Translations under genes and position numbers: made by a program
Origin: Lentisphaeria bacterium
GTDB taxonomy: Bacteria > Verrucomicrobiota > Lentisphaeria > Victivallales > Victivallaceae
Assembly: GCA_017508135.1 (NCBI GenBank)
Contig: JAFVZN010000100.1
Span: forward strand, 1 to 37,254
Direction: 5' to 3'
Length of the DNA: 37,254 nt
The notes under the pieces: model-generated
The model's database searches: none
What the model was told of the DNA's origin: nothing
The model's input: only the letters and a program-made list of their open reading frames with translations
In this document: one piece after another, positions 7,256-16,360 of the stretch
How the letters are laid out: each line of letters opens with the position of its first letter
Numbering within the stretch: the stretch's first letter is position 1

Positions 7256-8851
7256 TTATCTCGCCGGGTTACGATCATCCATTTCGTAACGGCAGTTGCG
7301 GTCGATGTAGTTCATAAACTCCATCGTCAGCTGCTGAGACTTGCTTTCCATGATCTCGCGGCGGATGTTCTCTTTATGCTGGGCAAAAGATTTCATTTCC
7401 GCAGAAACACGCTGGATCATTTCAACCAGCAGCGCGCCATCTTCGCAGTTGATGTCATTGGAGATGTCGCCGGTCTTCATCGTGCGCAAAGCGGAGAGCG
7501 ATGCGGATATGATCGCCATGTGTGCCGGATTGTTCTCCGGTGCGCTGAGCATGGAGTAGGTGATGCGTTCCATTTTGCCGAGTTTGCGGAAAGCCTCGCG
7601 CCGTTTGGCAACAGGCTGCTTCATGACCGAAGAATAAAGTTCTTTGGCTTTGATGCGGGCAAGTTTAACACCTTCCGCAGCAGTGTAATCTTTGGTAAGC
7701 TGAACTTTCGCTTCGGCAAAGGTCATCGGACGCGCCGCAATGCGCTTGGTGACAAACGCGACCGCGACACCGTTTGCGGAACGGCGGGGACGGGAGAGCG
7801 GAGTGATGCTGTCACGCAACTCTTTGACCAGATCGGGAGATTGGATGGAGCTGACATTGCTGCCGTTGAACAGTACATTTTTGCTCTCGATAAGAGTAAA
7901 TTTTTTCTTTGCGGCAAATTCGCGGAAGATCTTTGCGCGTTCGGCATCGTTTTTGGCATCATCGATCATCGCCAGGAGTTCGCGGTAGAAACCGTTCATC
8001 CGGGATGCCGCCAGATCGCCAGCCATCTGTTCGACCAGCAGCGGGCGGATAACTTCCGGCTTGCCGTTGGGGATGTTTTTATCTTTGATAAACTTACTGG
8101 TATAATCCATGGTCACGATCTTTTCGGCTTCGCTCTTGAACGGCTTGGCAGCCAGTTCAAACGCCATGACCTCCATGTGACCGGGGATGATGTAACGCTG
8201 CTTGTTGGCATCCATGAATTTTTTCAATGCGGCATCGTCGACCTTGACGAATTTGGCAAAATCGGCACCGTTGACTTTGAAGGCATTGATCGCGATGCGG
8301 GGGAAGTTGCTGCGGTAAACCGTTTCGACTTCGTTATCGCTGACAACGACATTACCGGCAAGGAACATAGGCAGCTGCTGGAGGATCATGCTCGTGCGCA
8401 GCGCGTTGACCAGTTCAGCACCGGAAATATGCTGATTTTTGAGAAATTCGTTGTACTTGGTCTGGGAAAATTTGCCATCCGCACCAACGAAAGCGGGCAG
8501 AATTTTCACAAATTCCGCAACCTGTTTGTCGCTGATGGTGTAACCGAGCTGTTTGGCACGTTCCGCCACGCAGTAGAAGTAGAAGAGAGTCTTGGGTTCA
8601 CGCTGGGAACGGCCGCCGATGACACTCTCAAAAATCTGGATATCACGATCCAGTGTCATAAGGTCGCCGACCGTGACCTTGCTGCCGAAAGCAGTTCCGA
8701 CCACCTGCGACTCAGGTGAACCGGAGAAAGCACATCCGCCGCGTCCCGGAGTCAGAAAATCCATAAACGCGATAATGATGACTGCGGCAAAAATACCGAA
8801 CAACCACCGGCTGTGTTTGTGGAAAAGAGTGTTTAATTTTTTGATTACCAT
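7256..8851 (-). CDS. PpiD/SurA-like membrane-anchored periplasmic folding factor
   Basis: The 531-aa protein has a short cytoplasmic start, one membrane helix (about 13-31) and a SurA_N-type chaperone region. The segment around GADGKFSQTKYNEFLKNQ is the typical PpiD/SurA N-domain motif, and paired helices follow. I do not recognise an intact parvulin (PPIase) domain in the second half, so it may be a chaperone without isomerase activity. Family knowledge points to folding of exported proteins at the inner membrane. AAGGAG lies upstream of the ATG. It sits 38 nt after cdaR and 5 nt before speD, within the gyrA-to-npt run. Confidence 0.75.
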   Translation of the reverse strand: MVIKKLNTLFHKHSRWLFGIFAAVIIIAFMDFLTPGRGGCAFSGSPESQVVGTAFGSKVTVGDLMTLDRDIQIFESVIGGRSQREPKTLFYFYCVAERAKQLGYTISDKQVAEFVKILPAFVGADGKFSQTKYNEFLKNQHISGAELVNALRTSMILQQLPMFLAGNVVVSDNEVETVYRSNFPRIAINAFKVNGADFAKFVKVDDAALKKFMDANKQRYIIPGHMEVMAFELAAKPFKSEAEKIVTMDYTSKFIKDKNIPNGKPEVIRPLLVEQMAGDLAASRMNGFYRELLAMIDDAKNDAERAKIFREFAAKKKFTLIESKNVLFNGSNVSSIQSPDLVKELRDSITPLSRPRRSANGVAVAFVTKRIAARPMTFAEAKVQLTKDYTAAEGVKLARIKAKELYSSVMKQPVAKRREAFRKLGKMERITYSMLSAPENNPAHMAIISASLSALRTMKTGDISNDINCEDGALLVEMIQRVSAEMKSFAQHKENIRREIMESKSQQLTMEFMNYIDRNCRYEMDDRNPAR

Positions 8852-8889
8852 TTGCTGTTTCTCCTTATATTAATGAACAGTTTTATATG

Positions 8890-9891
8890 TTACTTTCTGT
8901 TATTTTTCACTTCACTGAATCGCAGCGTCACATCGACCGATGCCGGACGGATATCCAGCTCCCGGACCTTGCCGTGGCTGAAATTCCGCAAACCGACCGG
9001 ACAATAGAGCGGCACGGTGACTTTTGCCGCCTTGCCGGCAAAGGTATCAGAGGATAAATCCGCCACAACAAAGAGTTTTTCATGTTCGATCTCATCCATA
9101 ACCGCTTTGGGCGCAGTGATGACCACAGTCACATCGGAGACAGAGGACACAATGTTCAACTCCTTCTGCAACACGCCGGATGCCGATAATGATGCCGGGT
9201 ACAAATAGCGTACCGGAACCTTTTCAAAACGTTTGCTTTCAAACGGAACCGGCTCGATCGCCACCTTGGCGATCACCTCAACGGTACTGCATACCAGATT
9301 GGGCATACCGGGTTTTTTCAATTTCAATTTCTTGGAAAAGCTGCGGTCAAAGTTCAAGTCAAGCAGTTCGGTTTCGATATGCTTTACCGCTTTCACTTCA
9401 TCTTCCGGCCCGCTGATCCGTATGGTCGCCGGTTCACAGCTCAACCCGACCTGCCGGAAACCGCTCGGAACACTGCCGGAGGTGCTGGGAATGACTTGAA
9501 TATCGCGCTGAATATACCGCTGTACCGGAAGTTCGACAAATTCCGGTTCCACGGAGGTGACGGCGATATCTTTTCTCCGCTCAAAATTGCGCTCATCCAG
9601 GTGTACGCGGAATTTGCCGTTGACCTGGTCACGCAGTTCGACTTTGACCCTGCCGCGCATCTTTTTTGCCTCTTTGAGACTGCGTTCAGTACCGCGCACG
9701 GCGACCCGGACTTCAAGTTTGTAATCATCCGGCATAAACAATCCGGAGGCAACTTCCACATCTACCGGAACCGAAACTTTATCGTTCAGCAGTTCCCGGT
9801 CACTCAGGTTCCAATAAAGCAGACAGGTCAAAGCCAGCGCCAGAAGTTTGCGCCAGATATCAACGCGGAAAAAGTCAAATATCCACTTCAT
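8890..9891 (-). CDS. cdaR: YbbR-domain protein, regulator of the diadenylate cyclase
   Basis: The 333-aa protein has one N-terminal membrane helix (VDIWRKLLALALTCLLYWNL) followed by several beta-rich YbbR repeats (about 35-325; e.g. RISGPEDEVKAVKHIETE). Such proteins bind and modulate CdaA in Firmicutes. Its ATG shares one base with the cdaA stop (TAATG), supporting translational coupling and joint function. Confidence 0.85.
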   Translation of the reverse strand: MKWIFDFFRVDIWRKLLALALTCLLYWNLSDRELLNDKVSVPVDVEVASGLFMPDDYKLEVRVAVRGTERSLKEAKKMRGRVKVELRDQVNGKFRVHLDERNFERRKDIAVTSVEPEFVELPVQRYIQRDIQVIPSTSGSVPSGFRQVGLSCEPATIRISGPEDEVKAVKHIETELLDLNFDRSFSKKLKLKKPGMPNLVCSTVEVIAKVAIEPVPFESKRFEKVPVRYLYPASLSASGVLQKELNIVSSVSDVTVVITAPKAVMDEIEHEKLFVVADLSSDTFAGKAAKVTVPLYCPVGLRNFSHGKVRELDIRPASVDVTLRFSEVKNNRK

Positions 9892-10730
9892 TATTTCTCC
9901 TCCTTCCGTCCGTTGCCGTCCAGCGAAGCACTCTCTTCTTCCGCGCTCACCAGCTGCAGTGTTTCGTTGAGATCACCGGAATTTTTGCCGACGACCAATG
10001 TTTCCAACATCCGGCTGAGACCGAATTCGGACAGATCGCGGTGAAGTTCACCATCGTAGGCGACACACACACCGCCGGATTCCTCAGATATCATAATGGT
10101 AACGGCATCGCTTTCTTCAGCGATACCCATCGCCGCCCGGTGGCGCGTTCCCAGATGGGGGGAAATCTTTTTCGACCGGGTCAGCGGCAAGATCGCCCGC
10201 GCGGCAACGATCCGGTCGCCCCGGATGATGACCGCACCGTCGTGCAGCGGTGAATTGGGGAAAAATATCGATTCCAGCAGTTGAGAGTTCACTTGCGCAT
10301 CAAGCTGAATGGCATCATCAATAATGGAGCGCAGCTGTTCCTTGCCTTCGATAACGATCAACGCGCCGATCTTGCTTCCTGCCATGTTGATGACCGCATC
10401 TTCGATTTCGCTGATGACCTCTTTGCGGTGCCGTTTTTCCATAACCAGTCCCAACTGAGTCAAACCGCGCCGCACTTCCGGCTGGAAGATTATCAACAGC
10501 GCGATGATGGTCGAACCGTAAAACTCCTCAAACAACATGGTAATGACCGGCAATGCCATGATCCGTGCCAACACCCACATCGTCAGCAGCAGCACCACCA
10601 GTACCAGCATCATCCGCGCGCCGTGGGTTTTGCGGGAATAATACAATACCGTATATACGACCGCAAAGATTATCACGATCTCCAGCGGCTGCCGCCAATT
10701 CAAGAGGATTTCCCAGATCTGCGTCATCAT
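9891..10730 (-). CDS. cdaA: Diadenylate cyclase (c-di-AMP synthase), membrane form
   Basis: Makes cyclic di-AMP from two ATP. The 279-aa protein has three membrane helices (about 16-30, 38-58 and 71-84) and a DAC domain with the catalytic DGA motif (164-166, PLHDGAVIIRGDRIVAA) and the nucleotide-binding GTRHRAA motif (194-200). This is the classic CdaA/DacA architecture, encoded next to cdaR. It overlaps folP by ATGA and cdaR by one base. c-di-AMP controls osmolyte and cell-wall homeostasis in other phyla; the role here is inferred. No glmM lies next to it, unlike in Firmicutes. Confidence 0.94.
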   Translation of the reverse strand: MMTQIWEILLNWRQPLEIVIIFAVVYTVLYYSRKTHGARMMLVLVVLLLTMWVLARIMALPVITMLFEEFYGSTIIALLIIFQPEVRRGLTQLGLVMEKRHRKEVISEIEDAVINMAGSKIGALIVIEGKEQLRSIIDDAIQLDAQVNSQLLESIFFPNSPLHDGAVIIRGDRIVAARAILPLTRSKKISPHLGTRHRAAMGIAEESDAVTIMISEESGGVCVAYDGELHRDLSEFGLSRMLETLVVGKNSGDLNETLQLVSAEEESASLDGNGRKEEK

Positions 10731-11572
10731 TTCTGCCTTAAACTCCTGAAATATGTGACTGTTTTTATTGCGTTCACCAACTCAGCGACCCCATGGGTAC
10801 GGATGATACCGACGCCCATGGCGGCAAGTTCCAGTTCAATTGCCAGCGTTTCACCTTTGCGCTCAGCGGGGTTGCTCTCACCGGTCAGCTTACCGAGAAA
10901 ACTTTTCCGGGAAACGCCGACCGCAAGCTCCGGCAACGGTGCGATCTTATCCAGTTCCGTCAGCATCTCCCAGCATTGCGCGGCACTCTTGGCAAATCCG
11001 ATGCCCGGATCCAATACGATACGATCCTCCGGAACGCCGCTTGCAAGTGCAAACGCTTTTGCTTTGGCAAGTTCCGCTGCAACACCGGCAGCTACGCCAT
11101 CGGGATAACGGCAATACTCTTCACTTTGCATCACTCCGGGTATCGCCCGGGAATGGTTCAATATCAGCGACACCTGATGACGCGCGGCAATACCGGCGAT
11201 CTCCGGAGCCTCACGCAGCATGGAAACATCATTGATGATCTGCACGCCGCATTCGACTGCCGCTTCCGCGACTTCGCGGTGGCGGGTGTCGATACTGAAA
11301 ATCATCTCCGGAAGCAGCCGTTTAAGACTTTCCACGACCGGGATGACCCGGGCAAGTTCAACGTTGACTGAAAGATTCTCCGCTCCCGGACGGGTGGATT
11401 CGCCGCCGATATCCAAAATATCGGCTCCCCCCTTTGCCAGCGCGAGACCGCGCGCCACTGCCAGATCCGGCGATGAATCGCGCCCTTCGCTGAAACTGTC
11501 ACCGGTGGAGTTGACGATCCCCATGATCGCGCAACGGGACAACCGGCGGAGAAAATCTTTCAACACAAACAT
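10727..11572 (-). CDS. folP: Dihydropteroate synthase
   Basis: Condenses p-aminobenzoate with the pterin pyrophosphate in folate synthesis; target of sulfonamides. I start at the ATG at 11572 (281 aa), 4 nt after the gyrA stop; an upstream extension in the same frame lies wholly inside gyrA. Family motifs are present in order: IMGIVNSTGDSFSEG (16-30), DIGGESTRPGA (54-64), SIDT (93-96), IINDVS (112-117), LDPGIGFAKS (187-196), GVSRKSFLG (219-227) and IIRTHGV (256-262). The first motif has Gly where most enzymes have Pro (NxTPDSF), a mild deviation. It overlaps cdaA by ATGA. Confidence 0.93.
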   Translation of the reverse strand: MFVLKDFLRRLSRCAIMGIVNSTGDSFSEGRDSSPDLAVARGLALAKGGADILDIGGESTRPGAENLSVNVELARVIPVVESLKRLLPEMIFSIDTRHREVAEAAVECGVQIINDVSMLREAPEIAGIAARHQVSLILNHSRAIPGVMQSEEYCRYPDGVAAGVAAELAKAKAFALASGVPEDRIVLDPGIGFAKSAAQCWEMLTELDKIAPLPELAVGVSRKSFLGKLTGESNPAERKGETLAIELELAAMGVGIIRTHGVAELVNAIKTVTYFRSLRQK

Positions 11573-11576
11573 CGGC

Positions 11577-14261
11577 TTACTGCTGCTCCTCCTCCGGAGT
11601 TTCCACGCTGTCAACGACAGTTTCCGGAAGCTCTCCGGCAGGGTTTTCTGCGGAAATATCGACAACTTCACCTGCCTCGCTGTCTGCGGCGGTACCGGGT
11701 TCCCCGTCGTCGATCCTGATGATACGGGCGACACCGGTCAAACGGTCACCGGCGTTGAGGTTCATTATCCGCACACCGAGCGAGGCACGTCCGACCCGGC
11801 GGATCTCATGTGCCGGGATACGGGTCAGCTGACCGCGTTCCGTGGTAAGCAGGATCTCATCGTCTTCAGAGATTTGAATGACCGACAAAACGTGTTCGCC
11901 TTCACGGAGCTTGATATTGACCACGCCGCGCGCACCGCGGTTGGTCTTGCGGTAGGCGGAGACATAGGAACGTTTACCCATACCGCCGTCGGTGACGACC
12001 AGAACTTCCGGTCCGGCACCGTAAGCATCGGTTCCGGCGGCATCTTCCTCAACCGGGACTTCGACTTCGGTTTCAACACCGCTGCCGTCGATATCATCAG
12101 TTTCGATTTCGGCTTCATCGTAAGTGGGTTCAGAAACGATTTCCATGCTGACCACTTCATCGCCTTCCAGCTTGAATCTCATACCGGTCACGCCGCGCGC
12201 AGCACGTCCCATCGGACGGATCTGATCGTTGTTCTGATCGAAGCGGCACGCCATACCCAGGCGGGATGAGAGCAGTATTTCATCGCCGTTTCCGCTGATA
12301 CCGGCACCGATAAGATCGTCATCATCTTCGATGACCAATGCCCGCAATCCGGTGCGGCGGAGGTTCTTGAAGAGCGCAAGTTCGGTCTTTTTGATGACAC
12401 CGTTCCGGGTCGCCATGACGATAAAGCGGTCAGAGCGTTCAAGTTCTTCCCGGGTAACGGTAAGCATTGCGCAAATCTTTTCACCGGGTTCGACTTTGAT
12501 AAGGTTGATGATCGCCTTGCCCTTGCCGGTGCGCAGACCTTCGGGAATTTCATACACATTGAGCCAGTACATGAAACCGCGATCGGTAAAGAAGAAGATG
12601 ATATCGTGGCTGTGCGCGCTGAACAGGTGTTCCACATGATCTTCTTCTTTGGTTTCCATGCCGATGATGCCCTTGCCGCCGCGATGATAGGTGCGGTAGG
12701 TGTCCACCGGAACGCGCTTGATGTAACCGGTGTTGGAAACGGTTATCACGCAGCTGTGGCGGGGGATCAGATCGGCGATATTGAGGTCAGCATCATCCAT
12801 GGTGATCTCGGTGCGGCGTTCATCGGCATATTTTTCTTTGACTTCAAGCAGTTCAGCTTTGACCACGCCGATGCGCTGTTCGCGGCTTTCGATCAGACCT
12901 TTGAGGTACTCGATACGCGCGGTAAGTTCCGCAAATTCGTCCTGAAGTTTGGCGATCGCCAGACCGGTGAGCTGATGCAGGCGCATATCCACAATGGCGG
13001 TGGCCTGGATCTCGGAGAACTCAAAACGTTCCATCAACCGTTTACGGGCGTTATCCCGGTCGGTCGAACTCTTGATTATAACCACGACTTCGTCAATATT
13101 TTCCACGGCTTTGATCAAGCCGGAAACGATGTGCATACGCGCTTCGGCCTCTTTCAAGCGGAAGATACTGCGGCGCAGGATAACTTCCAGACGGTGATCG
13201 ATATACGCCTGCAATACCTGAACCAGATTCATCGTGCGCGGACGGTTGCGGTCGACCACCAGCATGGTACAGCCGATGGTGGTATCGAACATCGTCATGC
13301 TGAAAATGTGATTCAGCACCACCTGTCCCATCGCACCGCGCTTGATGTCGATAACGACACGGGTTCCGGCGCGGTCACTGGATTCATCGCGGATATCGTC
13401 GATGCCGACGATCTTCTTGTCCGCCATAAGCTGGGCGATATGGGCGATCTGCTCGGCTTTGTTGACTCCATACGGCACTTCGCTGATGATGATCTGCTCT
13501 TTGCCGTCAGATTCGATGATGTCAGCGCGGGCACGGAGATGAACACTGCCGCGACCGGTCTGATAGAACTGCCGCAGAGAATGACGGCCGCGGATAATGG
13601 CACCGCCGGGGAAGTCCGGACCGGGAAGATATTCCATAAGGTCATCGACGGAAGCATCGGGATTTTCCAGGAGAGCGACGGTAGCATCGATCACTTCCCC
13701 CAGGTTGTGAGTGGGGATACTGGTCGCCATACCGACACCGATACCGGTGGTTCCGTTGACCAGAAGCTGCGGGAATTTCGCCGGCAGCACGGAGGGTTCC
13801 ACGTCCGATTCGTCGAAGGTGGGGATCATATCGACCGTATCTTCATTGATATCCTGAAGCATCTCTTCGGCAAGCCGTTCCATACGGCACTCAGTATAAC
13901 GGCTGGCGGCGGCGGGGTCACCGTCGGCGGTACCGAAGTTACCTTGACCTTCGACCAGCGGAGCGCGCATACTGAACGGCTGTGCCAGACGGACCATGGC
14001 ATCGTAGATGGCAGAGTCACCGTGCGGGTGGAAATTACCCATGACTTCGCCGACGACCTTGGCACTTTTGACCGTAGCGTGGCCCTTACCGATACCCATG
14101 CGTTTCATGGCGTAAAGGATACGCCGGGTCACCGGCTTGAGACCGTCACGGACATCAGGGATGGCACGTCCGACATTGACACTGAGGGAATACTGGAGAT
14201 ACGCGGTATGCATGATCTCCTCGATATTCACCTGAATATCCCGGGAATTGGTATCACTCAT
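11577..14261 (-). CDS. gyrA: DNA gyrase subunit A
   Basis: Breaks and rejoins DNA in the gyrase heterotetramer. The 894-aa protein has the winged-helix/tower region with catalytic Tyr122 in AAASRYTECRM, the same number as in E. coli. The quinolone region HPHGDSAIYDAM keeps Ser83 and Asp87, so no classical resistance substitution is visible. The C-terminal beta-pinwheel contains a GyrA box-like HRGGKG, which favours GyrA over ParC. The tail is acidic (ETPEEEQQ). It heads the gyrA-folP-cdaA-cdaR-ppiD-speD-npt run, with a promoter-like pair upstream. No gyrB is in the window. Confidence 0.97.
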   Translation of the reverse strand: MSDTNSRDIQVNIEEIMHTAYLQYSLSVNVGRAIPDVRDGLKPVTRRILYAMKRMGIGKGHATVKSAKVVGEVMGNFHPHGDSAIYDAMVRLAQPFSMRAPLVEGQGNFGTADGDPAAASRYTECRMERLAEEMLQDINEDTVDMIPTFDESDVEPSVLPAKFPQLLVNGTTGIGVGMATSIPTHNLGEVIDATVALLENPDASVDDLMEYLPGPDFPGGAIIRGRHSLRQFYQTGRGSVHLRARADIIESDGKEQIIISEVPYGVNKAEQIAHIAQLMADKKIVGIDDIRDESSDRAGTRVVIDIKRGAMGQVVLNHIFSMTMFDTTIGCTMLVVDRNRPRTMNLVQVLQAYIDHRLEVILRRSIFRLKEAEARMHIVSGLIKAVENIDEVVVIIKSSTDRDNARKRLMERFEFSEIQATAIVDMRLHQLTGLAIAKLQDEFAELTARIEYLKGLIESREQRIGVVKAELLEVKEKYADERRTEITMDDADLNIADLIPRHSCVITVSNTGYIKRVPVDTYRTYHRGGKGIIGMETKEEDHVEHLFSAHSHDIIFFFTDRGFMYWLNVYEIPEGLRTGKGKAIINLIKVEPGEKICAMLTVTREELERSDRFIVMATRNGVIKKTELALFKNLRRTGLRALVIEDDDDLIGAGISGNGDEILLSSRLGMACRFDQNNDQIRPMGRAARGVTGMRFKLEGDEVVSMEIVSEPTYDEAEIETDDIDGSGVETEVEVPVEEDAAGTDAYGAGPEVLVVTDGGMGKRSYVSAYRKTNRGARGVVNIKLREGEHVLSVIQISEDDEILLTTERGQLTRIPAHEIRRVGRASLGVRIMNLNAGDRLTGVARIIRIDDGEPGTAADSEAGEVVDISAENPAGELPETVVDSVETPEEEQQ

Positions 14262-14325
14262 TGTTTTTGTTCCAAAATTTATATGTTGAAATTACACACT
14301 TACACTCATACACTATTAATATAAT

Positions 14326-14354
14326 AATATAGCACTATCCCGCCTATTTAACAA
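14326..14354 (-). promoter_or_regulatory. Sigma-70-type promoter upstream of gyrA
   Basis: Minus strand: TTGTTA (14349-14354), 17-nt spacer, TATATT (14326-14331), about 65 nt before the gyrA ATG. Confidence 0.55.
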
Positions 14355-14384
14355 GTGCATTTGCCGGTTTTTTACAAAAAATCA

Positions 14385-14533
14385 CCACAGCTGTCCCATA
14401 AAAATCAAACCTGCGGCGGCGCATTGCGGGCAAGGTCGGTTTTTGTGACGAGTACGCAGAGGGAGCATACGACTGTACTCGATCTCTGCGGCGCAGGAGC
14501 AAGGCGCAAAAAAAAGCCCGCAATGCGCCGCCG
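14385..14533. repeat. Palindromic intergenic element sharing 37 bp with 36962-36998
   Basis: The segment 14385-14421 is repeated exactly at 36962-36998 (begins CCACAGCTGTCCCATAAAAA, ends CTGCGGCGGCG). An 18-bp perfect inverted repeat, CGGCGGCGCATTGCGGGC at 14414-14431 and its complement at 14516-14533, could form a large stem. Inside lie further pairs, such as GAGTAC/GTACTC and CGCAGAG/CTCTGCG. In the sense of the upstream solute-binding protein gene, an eight-T run directly follows the first arm. The element fills most of 14262-14564, a gap with no gene; it could end transcription before gyrA or be a repeat family member. Confidence 0.7.
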
Positions 14534-14564
14534 AAGTAACGATTTTTACAAAAAAAACAACGTA

Positions 14565-16352
14565 CTATTTTCCGGCAAGTTCAGAGAAGGAGAGCGGGCG
14601 GAACGAGGGCAGCAGTTTCCGGCGGAGTTTCTCGTTGACGTTAAGATACTTCCAGCGGACGAAGCTGAAATCGCACTCATGGTAATTTTCCAGAAACCCG
14701 TGATAAAGCACAGAACTTACCGGAATGCCTTCATATATCCAGGCGCACTTTTCAGCGGCAAGTTTTGCCATTTTGGAGTAAAGCAGATCCCGGCGGGGGG
14801 AATCGGGCAGCTTCACACTCTCTTCAAACCACAAATCAAACTGCCGGTCGGAAAATCCGGTGCGGTTGCAGGAACCGGCATTACCGGAGTAAAAGAGCTG
14901 GAGAAAATTCTCCGCATCCGGGTAATCCCCCACCCAGGACAACCGGAACAACTGGAACCGTTTCTGCCGCAGTTTTTCAAAAAAGCGCGGTTTGGAATTC
15001 AGTACCGAAACCACATTTATCCCCAGTTTGCGCCAATCGTCCACCGCCAGTTCCCCCATCTGCCGGTGGGCGGTATCGTTGCCGCTCTGGTCAAAGGTCA
15101 GCTCCAACGCTTTTCCGGTAGCAGGATCTATACCGCCGGGGTATCCCGCTTCGGCAAGGAGCTGTTTTGCCCGTTCCAGATCGTATACGGCAAAGGGGTT
15201 GATGTAATCTTTATCATACCCCGCCACTCCCGGCGGGATCGCCGTCTGCACCGGAAGAAGCTGTCCTCCGGCATGGGAGACCCGCCGGGAAACATTGTAC
15301 GACAGACTCAAAGCCTGCCGCAGTTTGAGATTGTCTTTCAATTTCGGGTCGGCAAAGTTGAAGCCGATATATCTGATCTCAAACTCCGGATTGCTGACCA
15401 GCTGCACCTGCCGCCGTTTCAATGCCGGGATCAGCACATTGCCGGAGAGCATGGTTTCCAGATTGTCCTTATCCAGCGCGTTGAGGTCGAGCCGCCCCTG
15501 AAGAAACATCATCCACGCGGTCATCGGCTGCCGGATCTGGAAGATGGATATGCCATCCAGCAGCGGCAGAGCTTTCTTCCGGTCGGCAGGATTTTCCGCA
15601 CCGGGAAAAAATTCGGTTCTGAACTCCGGATTGCGGGTAAACTCCAGGCGCAGATTATGTACCCATTCGCGGAGAATGAACGGCCCGGAGCCGACCGGAT
15701 GCCGCCCCAGTTTTGTTCCGTAAAATTTTCCGGCTTTACGGGAAACTATTCCGGCATTGGGCATGGCGAGCATATAGAGGAAACGGGGATCGGGTTTCGT
15801 CAGAGTAATGACGAACCGCCGCTCGGAAATTACCTTTATCCCGGCGATATCCAGCTCATACGGGCGCCAGTCGTCCCGGGAACAGCTGGAGCTGGCGTTC
15901 CGGAACTTTTCCAGCTCTCTGATCTTCCCCCGGAACATCCAGTAAACCGGACTGTGCAGCCGCGCATCGGCAAAACGCAGCAGGGAAAACTTCACATCAT
16001 CTGCCGTCACTTTCCGGGAGTTCCGGTCAGGGAAACACGCATCCGGGTGAAAATAGAGATCGTCCCGCAGTTCAAATTCAAACCGGGTGAAATCTGCCGA
16101 CACCTCCGGCATCGCCGTCAGCATCGACGGTTTCAGCGTGTACGGCCGCTTCAAATAGTCGTACTGCAATAAAGTATCATAAACCAGAGCCGTAAGATCC
16201 CGGCTGGCAAGATCATCCGCCCGCACCGGGTCCAGCGTCTTGACCTGACCGCCGGAACCGGTACGCAAGACCGCCGCACTGCTCACAGCCGCAGTTATGA
16301 ACAGTGCCAAAGCGATCAGATACTTTCCAGCCTTTCTCATGGATAACGGCAC
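14565..16352 (-). CDS. ABC transporter substrate-binding protein, family 5 (peptide/oligosaccharide type)
   Basis: Periplasmic ligand-binding component of a Dpp/Opp-like importer; 595 aa. It has a basic start and hydrophobic stretch (KYLIALALFITAAVSSAA), a likely signal peptide cleaved near the first alanines, with no lipobox Cys. The body matches SBP_bac_5: LDPVRADDLASRDLTALVYDTLL near the N-terminus, SGPFILREW mid-protein, and LRQALSLSYNVSR followed by ERAKQLLAEAGYPGG later. The start could be the ATG at 16352 or the in-frame ATG at 16340; the second places the basic residues at the N-terminus as in normal signal peptides. No permease or ATPase gene is adjacent, so the ligand is unknown. 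The gap to rhaB (8 nt) suggests co-transcription and possibly a sugar-related ligand. Confidence 0.85.
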   Translation of the reverse strand: MPLSMRKAGKYLIALALFITAAVSSAAVLRTGSGGQVKTLDPVRADDLASRDLTALVYDTLLQYDYLKRPYTLKPSMLTAMPEVSADFTRFEFELRDDLYFHPDACFPDRNSRKVTADDVKFSLLRFADARLHSPVYWMFRGKIRELEKFRNASSSCSRDDWRPYELDIAGIKVISERRFVITLTKPDPRFLYMLAMPNAGIVSRKAGKFYGTKLGRHPVGSGPFILREWVHNLRLEFTRNPEFRTEFFPGAENPADRKKALPLLDGISIFQIRQPMTAWMMFLQGRLDLNALDKDNLETMLSGNVLIPALKRRQVQLVSNPEFEIRYIGFNFADPKLKDNLKLRQALSLSYNVSRRVSHAGGQLLPVQTAIPPGVAGYDKDYINPFAVYDLERAKQLLAEAGYPGGIDPATGKALELTFDQSGNDTAHRQMGELAVDDWRKLGINVVSVLNSKPRFFEKLRQKRFQLFRLSWVGDYPDAENFLQLFYSGNAGSCNRTGFSDRQFDLWFEESVKLPDSPRRDLLYSKMAKLAAEKCAWIYEGIPVSSVLYHGFLENYHECDFSFVRWKYLNVNEKLRRKLLPSFRPLSFSELAGK

Positions 16353-16360
16353 ATCCCGTT

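Noticed and set aside
11573..11734. 54-residue N-terminal extension of folP
   Set aside because: It lies wholly within gyrA codons and is not part of the dihydropteroate synthase fold; the ATG at 11572 fits the family start.
12606..14324. 572-codon open frame opposite gyrA
   Set aside because: Antisense shadow created by gyrA codon usage; His/Asp/Gly-rich with no recognisable domain.
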